DNA of 64,000 nucleotides, taken from Cheiracanthium punctorium (Eukaryota > Arthropoda > Arachnida > Araneae > Cheiracanthiidae). The position numbers were made by a program, and so were the translations under genes. The stretch is taken from assembly GCA_038373885.1 (NCBI GenBank), contig JAWZYV010013173.1:62001-126000 (forward strand), written 5' to 3'. How positions within the stretch are numbered: position 1 is the stretch's first letter; every line of letters starts with the position of its first letter. The notes beneath the pieces were generated by a model. That model was not told where the DNA came from, did not search any database, and worked only from the letters and a program-made list of their open reading frames with translations. Of this stretch, positions 53,314 to 64,000 are shown piece after piece.

Positions 53314-53629
53314 CTCACAACTCAGCGTTCACCATAGAAATGAATAGGAAATTGGAAAGGGCAAGAGCCTCTTGGCATAGTAGTCATGTGATACTGATCT
53401 TGCTTACGGGGGGGTTGATGAGTGTCCGTCGGATAAGTACAGGCTGTCCGAAAAGCTCCGTTTTTGCGTAGAGGAGAGCTTTGCTCACTCACCGATTTGG
53501 CGCTGTTACCCGACTCTACTAGATCACTGTTGCCAACTCTGCCGGAAAAAATATGGCTCAAATTAAAGTTAAAAACATTCGTTCCTAAATATCCGAGTTG
53601 ACCTAAAAAAATTTCAGTATGTTGTTGTT

Positions 53630-53705
53630 AATGGACCCCCAAATGTAGAACCCCTACATTTTACACCCCCCCCCCCAAATGTAGGACCCCCAAATGTAGC
53701 CTTAC
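53630..53705. repeat. Short AAATGTAG/ACCCCC repeats
   Basis: AAATGTAG followed by or preceded by a C-run occurs three times directly (53640, 53676, 53692) and once inverted (CTACATTT). Confidence 0.7.
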
Positions 53706-53812
53706 CCAAATGGACATTATGCACGTGACGTCACTTGGCGGTATTTGATACTCCACGTGCACGATCTTGATCTTATGGTGATGATTAATTTCGGTTTCAG
53801 CTCGTTTGGACC

Positions 53813-54154
53813 TAGCGTTGCCAGGCGTCCGGATAAATCCGGACATAGTTAGGCTTTTTGATTGCGTCTCCGGCCAAACTTAACGGTGTCTGGCTTTTGT
53901 TAGGCTTTTTACTGGTGACTTTGGCTGATTAGTAATAAAGTACTTGAACTGATTTGGCATTCGATGTTATTTATATTTCATTAGAATTCATCGTAATAAT
54001 CAAAAAAGCTTGATTTTACATACATTTTTTTTTTGTACCTATTAATACTGAGACAAAATCCTCACTATTGTAGACTGTCCGGCCTTTTTACCCAAATGTC
54101 CGGCCAAACTGGCTAGTCTGTCCGGCTATTTGGTTTGGCGACCTGGCAACCCTA
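53813..54154. mobile_element. 342-bp hAT-like miniature element
   Basis: TAGCGTTGCCAGG at the left and CCTGGCAACCCTA at the right are inverted repeats with one mismatch. They are flanked by perfect 8-bp duplications TTTGGACC (53805-53812 and 54155-54162). The start fits the hAT consensus YARNG. GTCCGG motifs recur near both ends in both orientations. It is non-coding. Confidence 0.9.
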
Positions 54155-54162
54155 TTTGGACC

Positions 54163-55135
54163 TAAGGGATCATTTGACACTTTCTAGTAGAAATATAGCT
54201 GTTGCAAAAGAAGCTAGAATATTAGTCATTAACAAATAATAGCTTTTTATAAATGAATTTCATTGTGAGATTTTATTTAAAATGTTAATAATAATTAAAT
54301 ACTAAAAATCATTTAAAAGATCGTACTTTAAAAAAACGTGGGAGGTTTTTAATGAATATTTTTACTATTTTAAACTCAGAAAACTCAAAATCAACTCAAT
54401 GATGTATTATTTATACGTGTTTGCAATAACGTAATAATTTTAGAACACTAATATTCTTTTTATTAACAAAGTTTTGAAGCGAAATGCGATATCATCGTCT
54501 TCTAAACCATCTATTTAAGTATTAAAAAGACAGTAACTCATTCCGAGCGGCTCTAATAATGAGAAACAGTAATTATAAAATGGATACAGAATGCATTTCA
54601 ATAGGAGCTGGCGGATGTAAATACCGCCAGCAGACGAATGTTAGCCTCCAGTTTTCGTAAGAAAACTGGAATGCGTGTGGCAATGGTTATGCAGTGGTTA
54701 TGAGTTTCCTTTGACTTTACGAACAACTTGAAGAAGGCTCCGTATTCGAGATACTAAAATGGCTGTTTGCTTATTGTGTTATTGGAAAATACGCAGTCTA
54801 AAAGGTCATTGAAGGTGGTTGGTTTGGTGGACTCCGGCGAATTTTTTGATACTTAGTTAAGTTGGTTAGTTTTCCCGGGTAGGGTAAGTTGAAATATTCT
54901 AGTTTCTGGTTGAATTTTGTGTTGTGTAGGCTTTGTAAGTTAGTATTCATAAGTTCTCAGGCAAGGTGCCGGTGGGCAATTCCTGTGTTTGTGTTTCAGT
55001 TGGTGTTTCGTTTTTGAGTGAATTTTTGTTTGACTTTCCTTTTTAAGGCTGGAGGGAAGTAACCCTTTGCCTTTGGTTTCCAATTATGGTGTCGTAAGTA
55101 ATGGTCTGAATACGCAAAGGACCGAGGTAAACAAG
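54163..55135. other. Flank and possible 5' UTR of the second non-LTR element, with two hairpins
   Basis: Two adjacent perfect hairpins: GCTGGCGG/CCGCCAGC (about 54606-54631) and CCAGTTTTC/GAAAACTGG with a 4-nt loop (about 54651-54672). From about 54770 to 55135 the sequence is G/T-rich and could be the element's 5' UTR. The element's 5' end was not fixed. Confidence 0.45.
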
Positions 55136-56363
55136 ATGGATGACTCGTCACCCTCCCCCCACCTTTTTGAGAATGGAAATAGTTTATCGGAATGGTTTTC
55201 TGTTGCCGTCAATGACGGCATTGATTCAGTTTCGCTAATAATTGAGGCGAAGGAGGGAAAAATTCCTTCCAAACACCCAAAAATGCTTAAAGCGGATATC
55301 TCTAAATGTGTGGCTAATAGTTCTGATATTAACTATCTTAGATTGACTAGGATGGGAAAGGTTATTATAACAACAAAATCTGCCGAGGTGGCCCAGAAGA
55401 TCCTTGGTATGAAAACTCTGTAAACACGCCGGTTAACACATACATACAGAAAGAAACTATCACCACCAGATTTCTATTACATAATATGGACCCGGAAATA
55501 AATTGCAAAGAGATAGCCGAAGAGCTGTCGACTACTGGCATTGAAGTGCTAAAAGTTCGCAGGTTTCAAAAAAAAAAATAAATGACGTTTACACCCCGAC
55601 AAGAACCGTTCTCGTAACTAAATTGGGAACCTCCCTCCCCCGTGATGTCAAACTGTGGTATATGTTACACAGAATTACCTTATTCACAGATAAACCTAGA
55701 GCGTGCTTCAATTGCCACAGATATAATCATGGGTCTGAAGCTTGCCGCAACCCCCGGCTTTGTGGCCGCTGTTCAAACACACATGACGGTCCGTGCACTT
55801 CAGAGACCGTGAAGTGCAGTAATTGTAGAGGGGATCATGAGGTCTCCGACAAAACTTGTCCTCATTATATCAGAGAAGCCCGCCTGCTAAAATTCAAAAG
55901 CGCGAATCACCTAACTATTGCTGAAGCTCGTCGTTTGTATCGTGAGAGCGAGGGAAACTCCAGTTCCCCAAGCTACGCTTCTGTCACGGCCATGAAGCCA
56001 AATACAAGTACCCCCTCTTCGGATTATGTTACCAAATCAGACCTACAAAACACACTACAAACGTTTTCTGAAAATATGACTAGCATGTTCCAGAAGCTCC
56101 TGGAAGTCCAGCTACAAGCTTTCAATAGCATCATGGAAACGATCGCTAATACCGTTAAACAAGCTGTTGAGGGTCTCCAAGAAAATCTCCCGGATAAAAA
56201 TCAGGTAACCCTTCGTATGAAAAGACAGCGCATTCCCCCTCCTATGAGTACCCCTGGAAGTGAGTCTTTAGTCATGGATTTCCACTGTGAAGAAGCGTTT
56301 ACTTCTCCGCCTATACCACTTAACTTTGGTAACACTGGCCAGCCTCCCAGTTCGGGAAGTTAG
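55136..56363 (+). pseudogene. ORF1 (gag-like) of a second non-LTR retrotransposon, broken
   Basis: ATG 55136 opens MDDSSPSPHLFENG and runs to a stop at 55421-55423. A later frame from about 55600 to TAG 56361-56363 continues the protein. It has three zinc knuckles at about 55709-55860: CX2CX4HX4C (CFNCHRYNHGSEAC), CX2CX4HX3C-like (CGRCSNTHDGPC) and CX2CX4HX5C-like (CSNCRGDHEVSDKTC). A Ser-rich stretch and a coiled-coil-like segment follow. An A9 run at about 55571 and a stop mark the breaks. The arrangement is typical of R1/I/Jockey-group ORF1 proteins. It is less GC-rich than the element at 12-3937 and belongs to a different family. Confidence 0.85.
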
Positions 56364-56438
56364 TTGGCTCAGTGGTTTGCCTTGGTTTTTTGCCAGTGCC
56401 CGGTTTGTGCTCTTTGCTCCAATCCGTTTGTTTTTCGT

Positions 56439-58200
56439 TGCGTTCAGCGGTTTCAATTTAGTGCATTGGAATTGTCGTTCTCTTCGTCAAAACGGCCACT
56501 GGCTTCGTATCGTCCCCTTTGTTAACTCGGATATTATCTGTCTTCGGGAAACTTTTCTCAACGACACCTCTATTTTCGCCTTATCGAATATGATCATTTA
56601 TAGAAAAGATAGACCTGCTGGCAGGGGGGGGTGGTTTGCTCACTGCTGTCCACTCCAAGTATGCTACGTACCAAATTTCTCTCCCCCAGGGTCCTGATGA
56701 CTCTGAGACTCTTGGTGTCAAAGTGTTCGCTGAGAACCGTTGGGTCACTATAATCAACGTCTACTCACCTTCGGGTATTTTTAACGAAGGGTGGTATGAT
56801 GAGATTATTAGCTCCATTGACCATCCCTTTATCATTTTAGGGGATTTTAACTTGAACATCCTGAACTGCCTTCCTCCCATTAATTGGAATGTACGTCGTC
56901 TCTTTGACTGGGTTACCAGTCAGCATGTATGCTTTCTGAATACTGATTGTCCGACGCGCACAGTGGCTGGTCACCCCCCTTCCCTCCTTGATCTCACTAT
57001 GGTCTCCCCTGAGTTACACCAAAGTATGTCATACTACGTCCATCCGGACACCTCTGATTCGGACCACCATCCTGTCATCGTGTCTGTGAGGACTCGTGGA
57101 TGTGAGCCCTCAGTGTCTTCCTCGGAAACGGCGGTGAAGTGGGCTAATGCTAGTAAGGATCTGGACTCTCTTCTTCAAACTAATTACCCCTCGTCCTATA
57201 GTGCGCTCCTCCAGCTAAGTCAACAGGCGATGTCGGAAAACAAGTATAAGTTAGGTGCTCGGCGCCCGTCTTACCCCCCTTGGTGGGATGCTACGTGTCG
57301 GTACCTTCTTGGCCAAAAGAGGAGGTTCCGCAGGCTTGCCCGCGCTCATTGCTCCATTGATTTTTGGAAAACACACAAGCAGGCCGCGGCTAGGCTCCGC
57401 AAACATATAAAAGTCACTTCCAGATGTTATTGGGACTCCTTGTGCCGAAATAGCTGCTCTAGTGGCCACATCTTTAAGATATTGAAGGGGCTTTCTCGTA
57501 GAGAGTCTCCGCCTGGAGATAATGTTCTCAGGAGTCCGCATCCTATTGCGGCCAGCGCTGACCAGGCCCAGGCCTTCCTTAACGAATTTAGTAATTATGA
57601 GGCCCATCGGCCTCTTCCGTATGACCTTAGTGAAGGGGATCCTGTTCTGGACACCCCTTTCACGCTGAATGAACTGGATACCGCGTTGAGTAAAACTCGG
57701 AACACAACAACGGGCATGACGGAATCTCTGCAAAACTGCTAAAAGGCCTCTCCTCCGCAAGCAAAGGCATCTTTTTGGACCTGTTCAACTCTCTCCTGGA
57801 TAATAGTGAGGTGCCCGACTCTTAGAATCTGGGTACAATTATCCCTGTTCGAAAACCTGGAAAACCCGCTCATTTAACTGGGTCCTATAGACCTATCACC
57901 TTAACCTCGGTGTGTGCAAAGGTGTTCGAAAGAATACTGCTTCGTCGTTTGGCGATTTGGGCTGGCGCTCGCAACCTGTTTCAGCCCACCCATTTTGGGT
58001 TCATGCCTTCCCGTGATTGCACCACTGCCCTCTGCAACTTGGTAAATGACATACATGTTGCTCGAGCTGCCCGGGAATTCATTATGGTTCTCAGCCTCGA
58101 TATCAAAGCAGCATATGATAGCGTCTGGATTGATGGGCTCATCCATAAAATGGCCAGTATGGGCATTAGAGGGAAAATTGGTCGCTGGATCGCCTTGTTC
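56439..58200 (+). pseudogene. ORF2 (endonuclease-RT) of the second non-LTR element, frameshifted and 3'-truncated
   Basis: An EEP endonuclease is read from LVHWNCRSLRQNG (56460) in one frame. After a G-run frameshift near 56630 it continues in another: GDFNLNILN (about 56840), STLLDL-like SLLDLTMV and SDHHPVIV (about 57058). The RT start is interrupted near 57715 (NTTTGM). It resumes in a third frame with SYRPITLTSVCAKVFERI, HFGFMPSRDCTTAL and LSLDIKAAYDSVW (58096-58134). Homology ends after GRWIA near 58190. The catalytic (Y/F)ADD block and everything downstream are missing. At least three breaks make it dead. Confidence 0.85.
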
Positions 58201-58809
58201 CCTACAAGCAACAATTCCCAGTTTCTGCTCGGCCAACCACCGGCATTCATCGCAACTCATCGCTCACCGAAATTCGGTACTCGGCCCAGACACGGAATTC
58301 CATCTAAAAACGATGATTGTTATGTGTGCGGCAGACACTGATCGGACCGGTACCCATAAAACGATGCTCGGAACGATATCCGTCCTGAGTTATCGGGCCA
58401 TATGCCTAAATTTGATCAAAATACGCTGAACTGAAAAGAAATTTCGGCCCGCATAACGGCCGAGCGGCATTCAGCCGATGAAAATTGGCGCATCCGCTCT
58501 GTTCATGCAACAGTCGAGCGATGGCAACATCAGAGTATCTACTGGCAGGCGCCATGTTTGTTTTCATAAGAATAGGAAACGAAAAAAAACTGAAGAAGTT
58601 TTTTGGTGGTGATTAGTCTATATTGGTACGTATAACTATCATTTGTAACAAATTTTTGTTATTTTTAATATAGTATTAGTCTAATATAGTAAAGTCTAAT
58701 AAGTATTAGTAAAGTATAAGTTCACATCTCTGTAATTATTTTTTTCTCTCTTGATACTGTTGCATAACACTAATGGGATAACACTATTTTTTATTAGTAT
58801 CTATTTCCT
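58201..58809. other. Sequence after the truncated retrotransposon, no recognised gene
   Basis: A frame at about 58250-58429 crosses the junction but has no domain I recognise. The stretch to 58600 is GC-moderate, then AT-rich with TAGTATTAGTCTAATA-type short repeats. Confidence 0.4.
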
Positions 58810-60069
58810 ATCTTTACACGGCGTACAGTGTGTAATTACACTAGTTCATACAGTTAATCGCTTTTTAGTTTTAAGATATACGGGTAAATTCTTCATTGAA
58901 TCGGTTGATTCCTACTTTAGGACCCCCACTCTCGCCAACGCGACGATAAATATTGATATACAGTTGCCATTACGATTTTTTGTATTCATATTGCAGCCAT
59001 ACGGCAAAGGGTTTATTCGTAAATTTCTCTCAGTAATCAGCCGGTATTCCAGTTGATTTTGCACGTGATCAGTCATGAGTTTTGATCTTTGATAAGGCCG
59101 TTGCCTACGAAATGCTCATAATATGTAGTATTACGTAGGCAACGATAATGTTTAGTATCCTTTTACGCATTTTCGATCTTTGTTAAGAAAATTTCTATTG
59201 GCAGGTATTAATAGGAGCAGACGATTTCAACTCATTTATATTAGCATCGTCAAGCACAAATAAATCTGATACAGGAAATTTGGTTGCTAGGGTAACTTTG
59301 AATATTAAAGTATACATATGTATTTTTATTTATGCATTAATGATATAATTTAATATCACGGACGCAAAAATTTCTGGCATCTGAAAATTGGTTGCTAGGA
59401 CAATTTTAAATGTTAATATTTTAAGTTATAAGAATTGAGTTCTTTTCGAATTTACTAGTTGATAACTATTTCTAAACAGCGGATTCGGTGAATTTATCTA
59501 TTCTGTTTCTTAATTTGGTGACGTGTTTTAAATTTGCCTTGCAAATTTTTAAAAATCATTGCAGAATTAGTTCTTTTGTTATTTATTTTAACATTCTGAT
59601 TCCATTTCCTAAAATTGTTGCGATTCAGCCTACTTCATAGGTTAAAATAAAGTAAAAATTCACGAATCCGCTTTTAATAAAGGAAATACATATGAATTTA
59701 AAGAATCTGCTCATAAATTCTTGTCAAATGAAGTCATTTGGAACATGTAAGTACATCATTACATTTATTTTACCTGTCAACTAATTAATTTTTAATAGTT
59801 GTCGTCAAATTCCGTATTTGGTGCGTTTAATGCTGAATTGTTCACATTAATTTCATCCAGTTTCTCTGGGAAGCGTTGAAACTTGTGCCCATGCGCGATC
59901 ATGGACTATTGACAGGAAGGTTCGCCAAAACGCGGCGATTTTTTACGTTGGCGAGAGTGGGGGTCCTAAAGTAGGAATCTTTACACGGCGTACAGTGTGT
60001 AATTACACTAGTTCATACAGTTAATCGCTTTTTAGTTTTAAGATATACGGGTAAATTCTTCATTGAATC
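58810..60069. mobile_element. TIR-bearing segment flanked by perfect 93-bp direct repeats
   Basis: The direct repeats at 58810-58902 and 59977-60069 are identical over 93 bp. Just inside them, 34-bp perfect inverted repeats start GATTCCTACTTTAGGACCCC (58907-58940) and mirror at 59946-59979; the right one overlaps the direct repeat by 3 bp. The interior is non-coding, with a diverged internal duplication (ATTTGGTTGCTAGG and AATTGGTTGCTAGG). Ordinary target duplications are far shorter, so the structure is unexplained. Confidence 0.75.
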
Positions 60070-60279
60070 TAATAAAAAAAATCATACTTCCGACCAAAAC
60101 AAGCTTATTTGGTACTTATGTATTTTACAGTCAGTCAGCCAAAAAGAGCGATTCCGTGTGTGTGTGGAATACGTCAGATTCATTGTTACAATGTAGTGCA
60201 TTGCAATCCTTTGGGGAAAAAACTTGTTGGCGTGAATTATTGACGGTAAAATAAGTACCGATTATTTGCATCCGCTGAC

Positions 60280-60321
<42 letters not shown>

Positions 60322-60537
60322 AAACGATGCGATTACTCGCCAAGATAGTTTCCAAAGGCATAAAGCGCAGATTCTTAGGGTTATGGAAATGAGAAGCTGT
60401 ACAGCATTGATTTGATATTCAAACGACTGTTTTGTTTTGCTTTATAAACTTCGAAACCCGCTTTGATGAATTTAGATTAGCTTAGAAATAGTATACGTAA
60501 ATACAGTATTTTTTTTTTCTTTTTTGAAGCAGACCAC

Positions 60538-60582
<45 letters not shown>

Positions 60583-60637
60583 CAGAACACTGGTTAATGA
60601 TGATTTCAGAACCTGTGGATACTATAAACCAGACTGA
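60070..60637. other. AT-rich DNA with very long homopolymers
   Basis: An A-run of about 36 ends at 60318, and a T-run of about 38 ends at 60579. No gene recognised. Confidence 0.5.
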
Positions 60638-60890
60638 TACAGGGTGTCCCAAAAAGGTGGTAACGGGCTTTAATTCTTTATCTATTAGAAATAAGTGGAC
60701 AGCGTAAATTGAGAAAAGTGTTCAAAATGAGGTCGGAAGTAAGACTCCGTTAAAAAAATTCCTCTCTTTAATTTTCAAAAACTTACACTTTCTACATTTT
60801 TATATGACCCTCGTACAAAAGCATTCCCATACACTAATGAGGTGAGGAACAAAATTTGGGAATTATATTTTTTAAAATTACATTTTAAGA
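60638..60890 (+). repeat. Interspersed repeat starting CAGGGTGTCCCAAAAAGG, copy 2
   Basis: Aligns with 23606-23870 in the same orientation. The aligned blocks are given with copy 1. Confidence 0.8.
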
Positions 60891-61199
60891 TAACCCCTCA
60901 TCTTAGGATGATCGTTTACCCTTAGCGTTGCCATCACAACACAAACAAACAAACTGACATGAAATAAGACTTAGAGGGTTAAAAAGTTGAAAAAAGAAGG
61001 GATATGTAAAAATCCATCTTTGGGGTCATTTTCTGCATCCCGCAGTCTGAATCATGGTAAATTCTGCAAACGCAGAGCATGCAAATTGCTATTGTTGCTT
61101 CGAAACCCTCTGGCCAACTGCAGAGCGGGATCAGATCCTTTATATAAAACGAAAATGGCCTTAATTGGGCAGCTTCCTTTTTGCTGATCCCCAGTGAGG
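60891..61199. other. Intergenic DNA, no feature seen
   Basis: A 66-codon frame at 60987-61187 has no domain. Confidence 0.4.
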
Positions 61200-61490
61200 G
61201 GAATACCGACTTATCCCGGGTCTCCCTCCTAAATTTTTAACCAATTTCAGATGACAGCTGGATGACCTAAGAGCTGGATTGGTACCCCAAAGAGAGATAT
61301 GGATTGAACATGGAAAACATTGAAGTCATAACACATTTTTCGTGCATTAATTCCCTACAGCGTACACAGTTTACATCAGCCTCAGTCGAGAAAGGAGTTT
61401 ACCCTTCTAGGCACTGGCCAAGCAGGTGCTGCTTCCCTTTCGGAGTTCCAATGGGAACCGAGCTTAACCAACTGTTCTACTGCCGACACA
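61200..61490 (+). repeat. Interspersed repeat family R3, copy B
   Basis: Aligns with copies at 12715-13080 and 63360-63695: TTTTTAACCAATTTCAGATGA, GGTACCCCAAAGAGAGATAT, AACATTGAAG, GGCACTGGCCAAGC and ATGGGAACCGAG. A plus-strand frame stays open across it (61304-61588) and matches the frame in copy C at the peptide level. Confidence 0.85.
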
Positions 61491-62307
61491 TGAAAAATTT
61501 CTTTCACCTAATGTTTTGCTGTCTTGAGCAAAATCGTGAGTGCATCGGGAAAATTTTTCGAGATACCGATGTGTTGGGGAAAACGTAGGGGTCTATTCAG
61601 AAAAAAACGTTCTCTAGAGAGTTGAAGTAATATAAAGGTTGGAAATCCCTGATATAGAAATTATGTAAAAAAAAAACATATGAAGCAGACTTACTCTGCA
61701 TTTCCTATTCTTGTGTAAATTAAGTTCTAAAAATTTTCTTTTTTTCTCCTAGAAGCTGCTCATAAAATAAGATGTTTGAAGATGCTGCTGCAAAACACAA
61801 AGAAAATTCTTCTTTTGTAAATTATGTGTATGATATATTTTGTGTAGAATAATTTTAATAAAAATTTTTGGAATTTACTTTATTTTGGAATTTACTTTAT
61901 TTTAAAAATTATTATAGCGATCTTATGTCTTATGGTCTATGCTTTTTTTTTAGAAACCTATTTTACAAAACTGTAAGCTAGGTTCCATAGGTTACAGTGG
62001 TCAATAATCTTTTTTAAATTGTAAGCTAATTCAAGAAAGTTCGGAAAGTCGATTTCCTATCACAAAAAAAAGTCCTGATGTGAACTACACAGTTTTCTTG
62101 TATGGCTGTTAAACTTTACGCCTTCTTGATGCACTCTATTTAAATATATTGGAAACTGAAATGCGATACTTCAGTATCTCGTTAAGCGTAAGAGATATCA
62201 CCAGGATGAGATTTCAGCATTGAAAACTTATTCCTGGCTGAAAAATTGGCATTTTTCTTTTCTTCGTCAGCTTGGCGACAAACGGCGAGATTTTAAACAT
62301 GACCCTT
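61491..62307. other. AT-rich intergenic DNA, no feature seen
   Basis: A short direct duplication TTTTGGAATTTACTTTATTTT is visible near 61867. Nothing else was recognised. Confidence 0.4.
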
Positions 62308-62588
62308 CACGCTTAAACCGAACGAGCAAAATTCGATCAGTCGGAGCGACTTTTGAGCCAGTTTTCAAAAGTGCGCTTCTCCTTTAGGAGCGTTTTTCGA
62401 TCACAAGAGCTGAGCGAAATATAACAATAAGCGAGGAGGGGAGTTCTCAGAAAAAAGAGGAAGCGAGGACGGGAATTCTCTGAAAAAAGACCACTCAAAG
62501 AGCACTTTCGCGGAAATATCGGTAGGTTTCCATGGAAACGGATCGCTCCGCAATGTATAGTTTTTTTCGCTCTTTGGGTTTAAGCGTG
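62308..62588. mobile_element. 281-bp inverted-repeat miniature element
   Basis: CACGCTTAAACCGAACGAGC at the left and the reverse complement of the right end (CACGCTTAAACCCAAAGAGC) differ at two positions. A 31-bp tandem (GCGAGGAGGGGAGTTCTC / GCGAGGACGGGAATTCTC) is inside. No target duplication could be fixed. Confidence 0.75.
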
Positions 62589-63086
62589 TAGCCTGTGGAT
62601 TGTAATCAAAAATAAAAGTGCAGAACCAAATATTACGACAGTCTTAAATTCAAAATTTCAATATTCTATGTCTAATAGTTTTTATTTTTATTCGAGATAC
62701 GCACTTATTTTTAGTGCCAAAATTTGTAATATTGCCCCTAAATTTACCAAGCTTGGGGACAGTTGGCAATATTTTGAGCATGAGCTAAACAGAGATAGTT
62801 CAGGCATTTTTAATGTAAAAGGCATGTCCATCGACTTTAATGCATCGAAAGTCTTTCATATAACTCTGTAAATAAACTACTCAGCCAATTGGAATCAAAA
62901 AGGGACACGTACAACTATGTTTTAAGGCAATCCTAAATTTGAAATTTCTTCGGCTATTCCACTTTGAGTTAATCGAATTACACAAGAACATACGTACATC
63001 AATACATGCATACGAGCAGACGTCCCTCAAATTTAATCAAACTAGATCTAAAATGCAACATGCGTACGTACAGACATTACCAAAAT
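62589..63086. other. Intergenic DNA, no feature seen
   Basis: A 67-codon frame at 62668-62871 has no domain. Confidence 0.4.
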
Positions 63087-63096
63087 ACTAGTTAAA

Positions 63097-63311
63097 GCGA
63101 GTTCTGGGATTAAGGCCAATTATCTACACGAAGGACATAGGCCTGTGGATGGGGTGCCCTCCGTGGGGGGTCTTTCTAAGGTGTCTTAACCCGTATTTAC
63201 GCTAAATTTCGGTAGAAACCACGGAAAACTCCGAACGGTTAGGTCGGCGGACGCGATCTGGTTTTGAACCAGATACCTTCCGTCTTCCAGTTCAGAGCGC
63301 TATGCGCTCGG
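63097..63311 (-). mobile_element. tRNA-derived SINE, copy 2 (inverted)
   Basis: The reverse complement aligns with 7172-7417 over the shared body: CCGACCTAACCGTTCGGAGT, TTTTCC, CGAAA.TTAGCGTAAATACG, TTAGAAAGACC and CCACGGAGGGCACCCCA. The head carries a B box GGTTCAAAACC. The 10-bp direct repeats ACTAGTTAAA flank it (63087-63096 and 63312-63321). The A-box region looks shortened. Confidence 0.88.
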
Positions 63312-63359
63312 ACTAGTTAAAACAAATCGAACATGCTGTTGTTGTTGTTGTCGTGTCCA

Positions 63360-63695
63360 TGATAGACGACGCTATCCATGGAAAGAGGGGTGCCAGTGCC
63401 CGAGTGCCCCCGAGGTGGTTGAACTTCTACTTATTGGTCCCTAATTTTGAACCGATTCCAGATGAGGGACCAACCACCACCTGAAATCGGCACCCCAGAG
63501 GTATCGTTTAATAACTTAGAGGACATTGGATCCACGACGGATTTTACGTGCACCAGCTCCCATGAGCGTACACGGTTCCACAGCGGACGAGCCGAGAGGG
63601 AGATGGCCCTCCCAAGCACTGGCCAAGCCGGATGCTGCTTCACTTACCGTGTTCTTATGGGAACGGAGTTTAGCGCCCAGACCACTGCGGGACTA
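63360..63695 (+). repeat. Interspersed repeat family R3, copy C
   Basis: The best preserved of three copies: AATTTTGAACCGATTCCAGA, CACCTGAAATCGGCACCCCA, GAGGTATCGTTTAATAA, GCACTGGCCAAGCCGGATGC and TCTTATGGGAACGGAG. The frame 63447-63707 aligns with copy B. Overlapping frames on the other strand are considered shadows. Confidence 0.85.
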
Positions 63696-63699
63696 TCGA

Positions 63700-63900
63700 A
63701 CATGTAACATACGTATATAATTTCATACGTAGATGGAGTATACGACTATAGTACGTTAACGTATAGTATAGTTACGTATATAGTACGACTATATATGTAA
63801 ATAGATGGAGTATACGACGTACCTACATGCATGCATATGCGTCGCGTAGTAAAAGTGTATTTCTTCTATACTATATTGCGTCTGCACTGCATTACCATAT
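63700..63900. repeat. TACG-rich low-complexity tract
   Basis: TATACG/CGTATA motifs dominate, and GATGGAGTATACGAC occurs twice (63732 and 63804). Confidence 0.7.
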
Positions 63901-64000
63901 AAGAAAAATGCGATTACAAATACATTTCAAATATACAAGAAATCTGTAAAACACTTGTGAATGTTATCATTCAGATTGCATCGTAGGGACGGAAAGGGTT

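Noticed and set aside
58046..58429. 127-codon frame as continuation of the RT
   Set aside because: Out of frame with the RT motifs and has no GVPQGS or YADD block.
58810..60069. Small LTR (TRIM-like) retrotransposon with 93-bp LTRs
   Set aside because: Repeats lack TG..CA ends, no primer-binding site or polypurine tract is seen, and perfect inverted repeats lie just inside.

Overview
The window is AT-rich animal nuclear DNA, most likely from an arthropod and probably a spider. The reasons are dense transposons of types common in arachnid genomes, very long homopolymer runs, GT-AG introns of more than 10 kb and no bacterial gene organisation. The species call is inference. Nearly every long open reading frame belongs to a mobile element.

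One host gene is supported. It is a THAP1-like zinc-finger gene on the minus strand that spans most of the window. It has two alternative or duplicated first exons (52332-52402 and 52833-52903, both exactly 71 coding nt with the same phase), exon 2 (39693-39943) and a probable last exon (21232-21392). The spliced length is 483 nt with an open frame. Its introns (about 12.4-12.9 kb and 18.3 kb) are filled with mobile elements.

Layout. 1-4.2 kb: Jockey-type non-LTR retrotransposon with an intact EN-RT ORF2 and a frameshifted ORF1. 4.2-21 kb: non-coding DNA with small inverted-repeat elements, a tRNA-derived SINE, tandem duplications and a 3.1-kb inverted-repeat element with a nested hAT element. 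21.2-28 kb (intron 2): a decayed Penelope-like element (PLE) bounded by inverted repeats, then a second PLE arranged as a palindrome with a complete Tc1-like transposon (DD34E) in one arm. 28.1-39.3 kb (intron 2): a complete Ty3/gypsy LTR retrotransposon of 11.2 kb with 2.2-kb LTRs, gag, pol and a TTTAAAC frameshift site at the gag stop. 39.9-52.3 kb (intron 1): two pogo/Tigger relics, several hAT-like small elements and a 4.5-kb transposon with ~790-bp inverted repeats. 52.2-54.2 kb: THAP first exons, a 76-bp palindrome, a foldback element and a hAT element. 55-58.2 kb: a decayed second non-LTR retrotransposon. 58.8-64 kb: an inverted-repeat element flanked by perfect 93-bp direct repeats, repeat-family copies and a second SINE copy.

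The recurring theme is insertion into one copy of a local duplication, so the other copy preserves the empty site. This is seen for a 96-bp hAT element, the SINE, the Tc1 element and the long-inverted-repeat transposon. The other notable signals are hammerhead-ribozyme-like motifs in both PLEs, the gag/pol slippery site, the duplicated THAP first exon and a sharp divergence patch in otherwise near-identical LTRs. All calls were made by reading the sequence; no database search or folding program was run.
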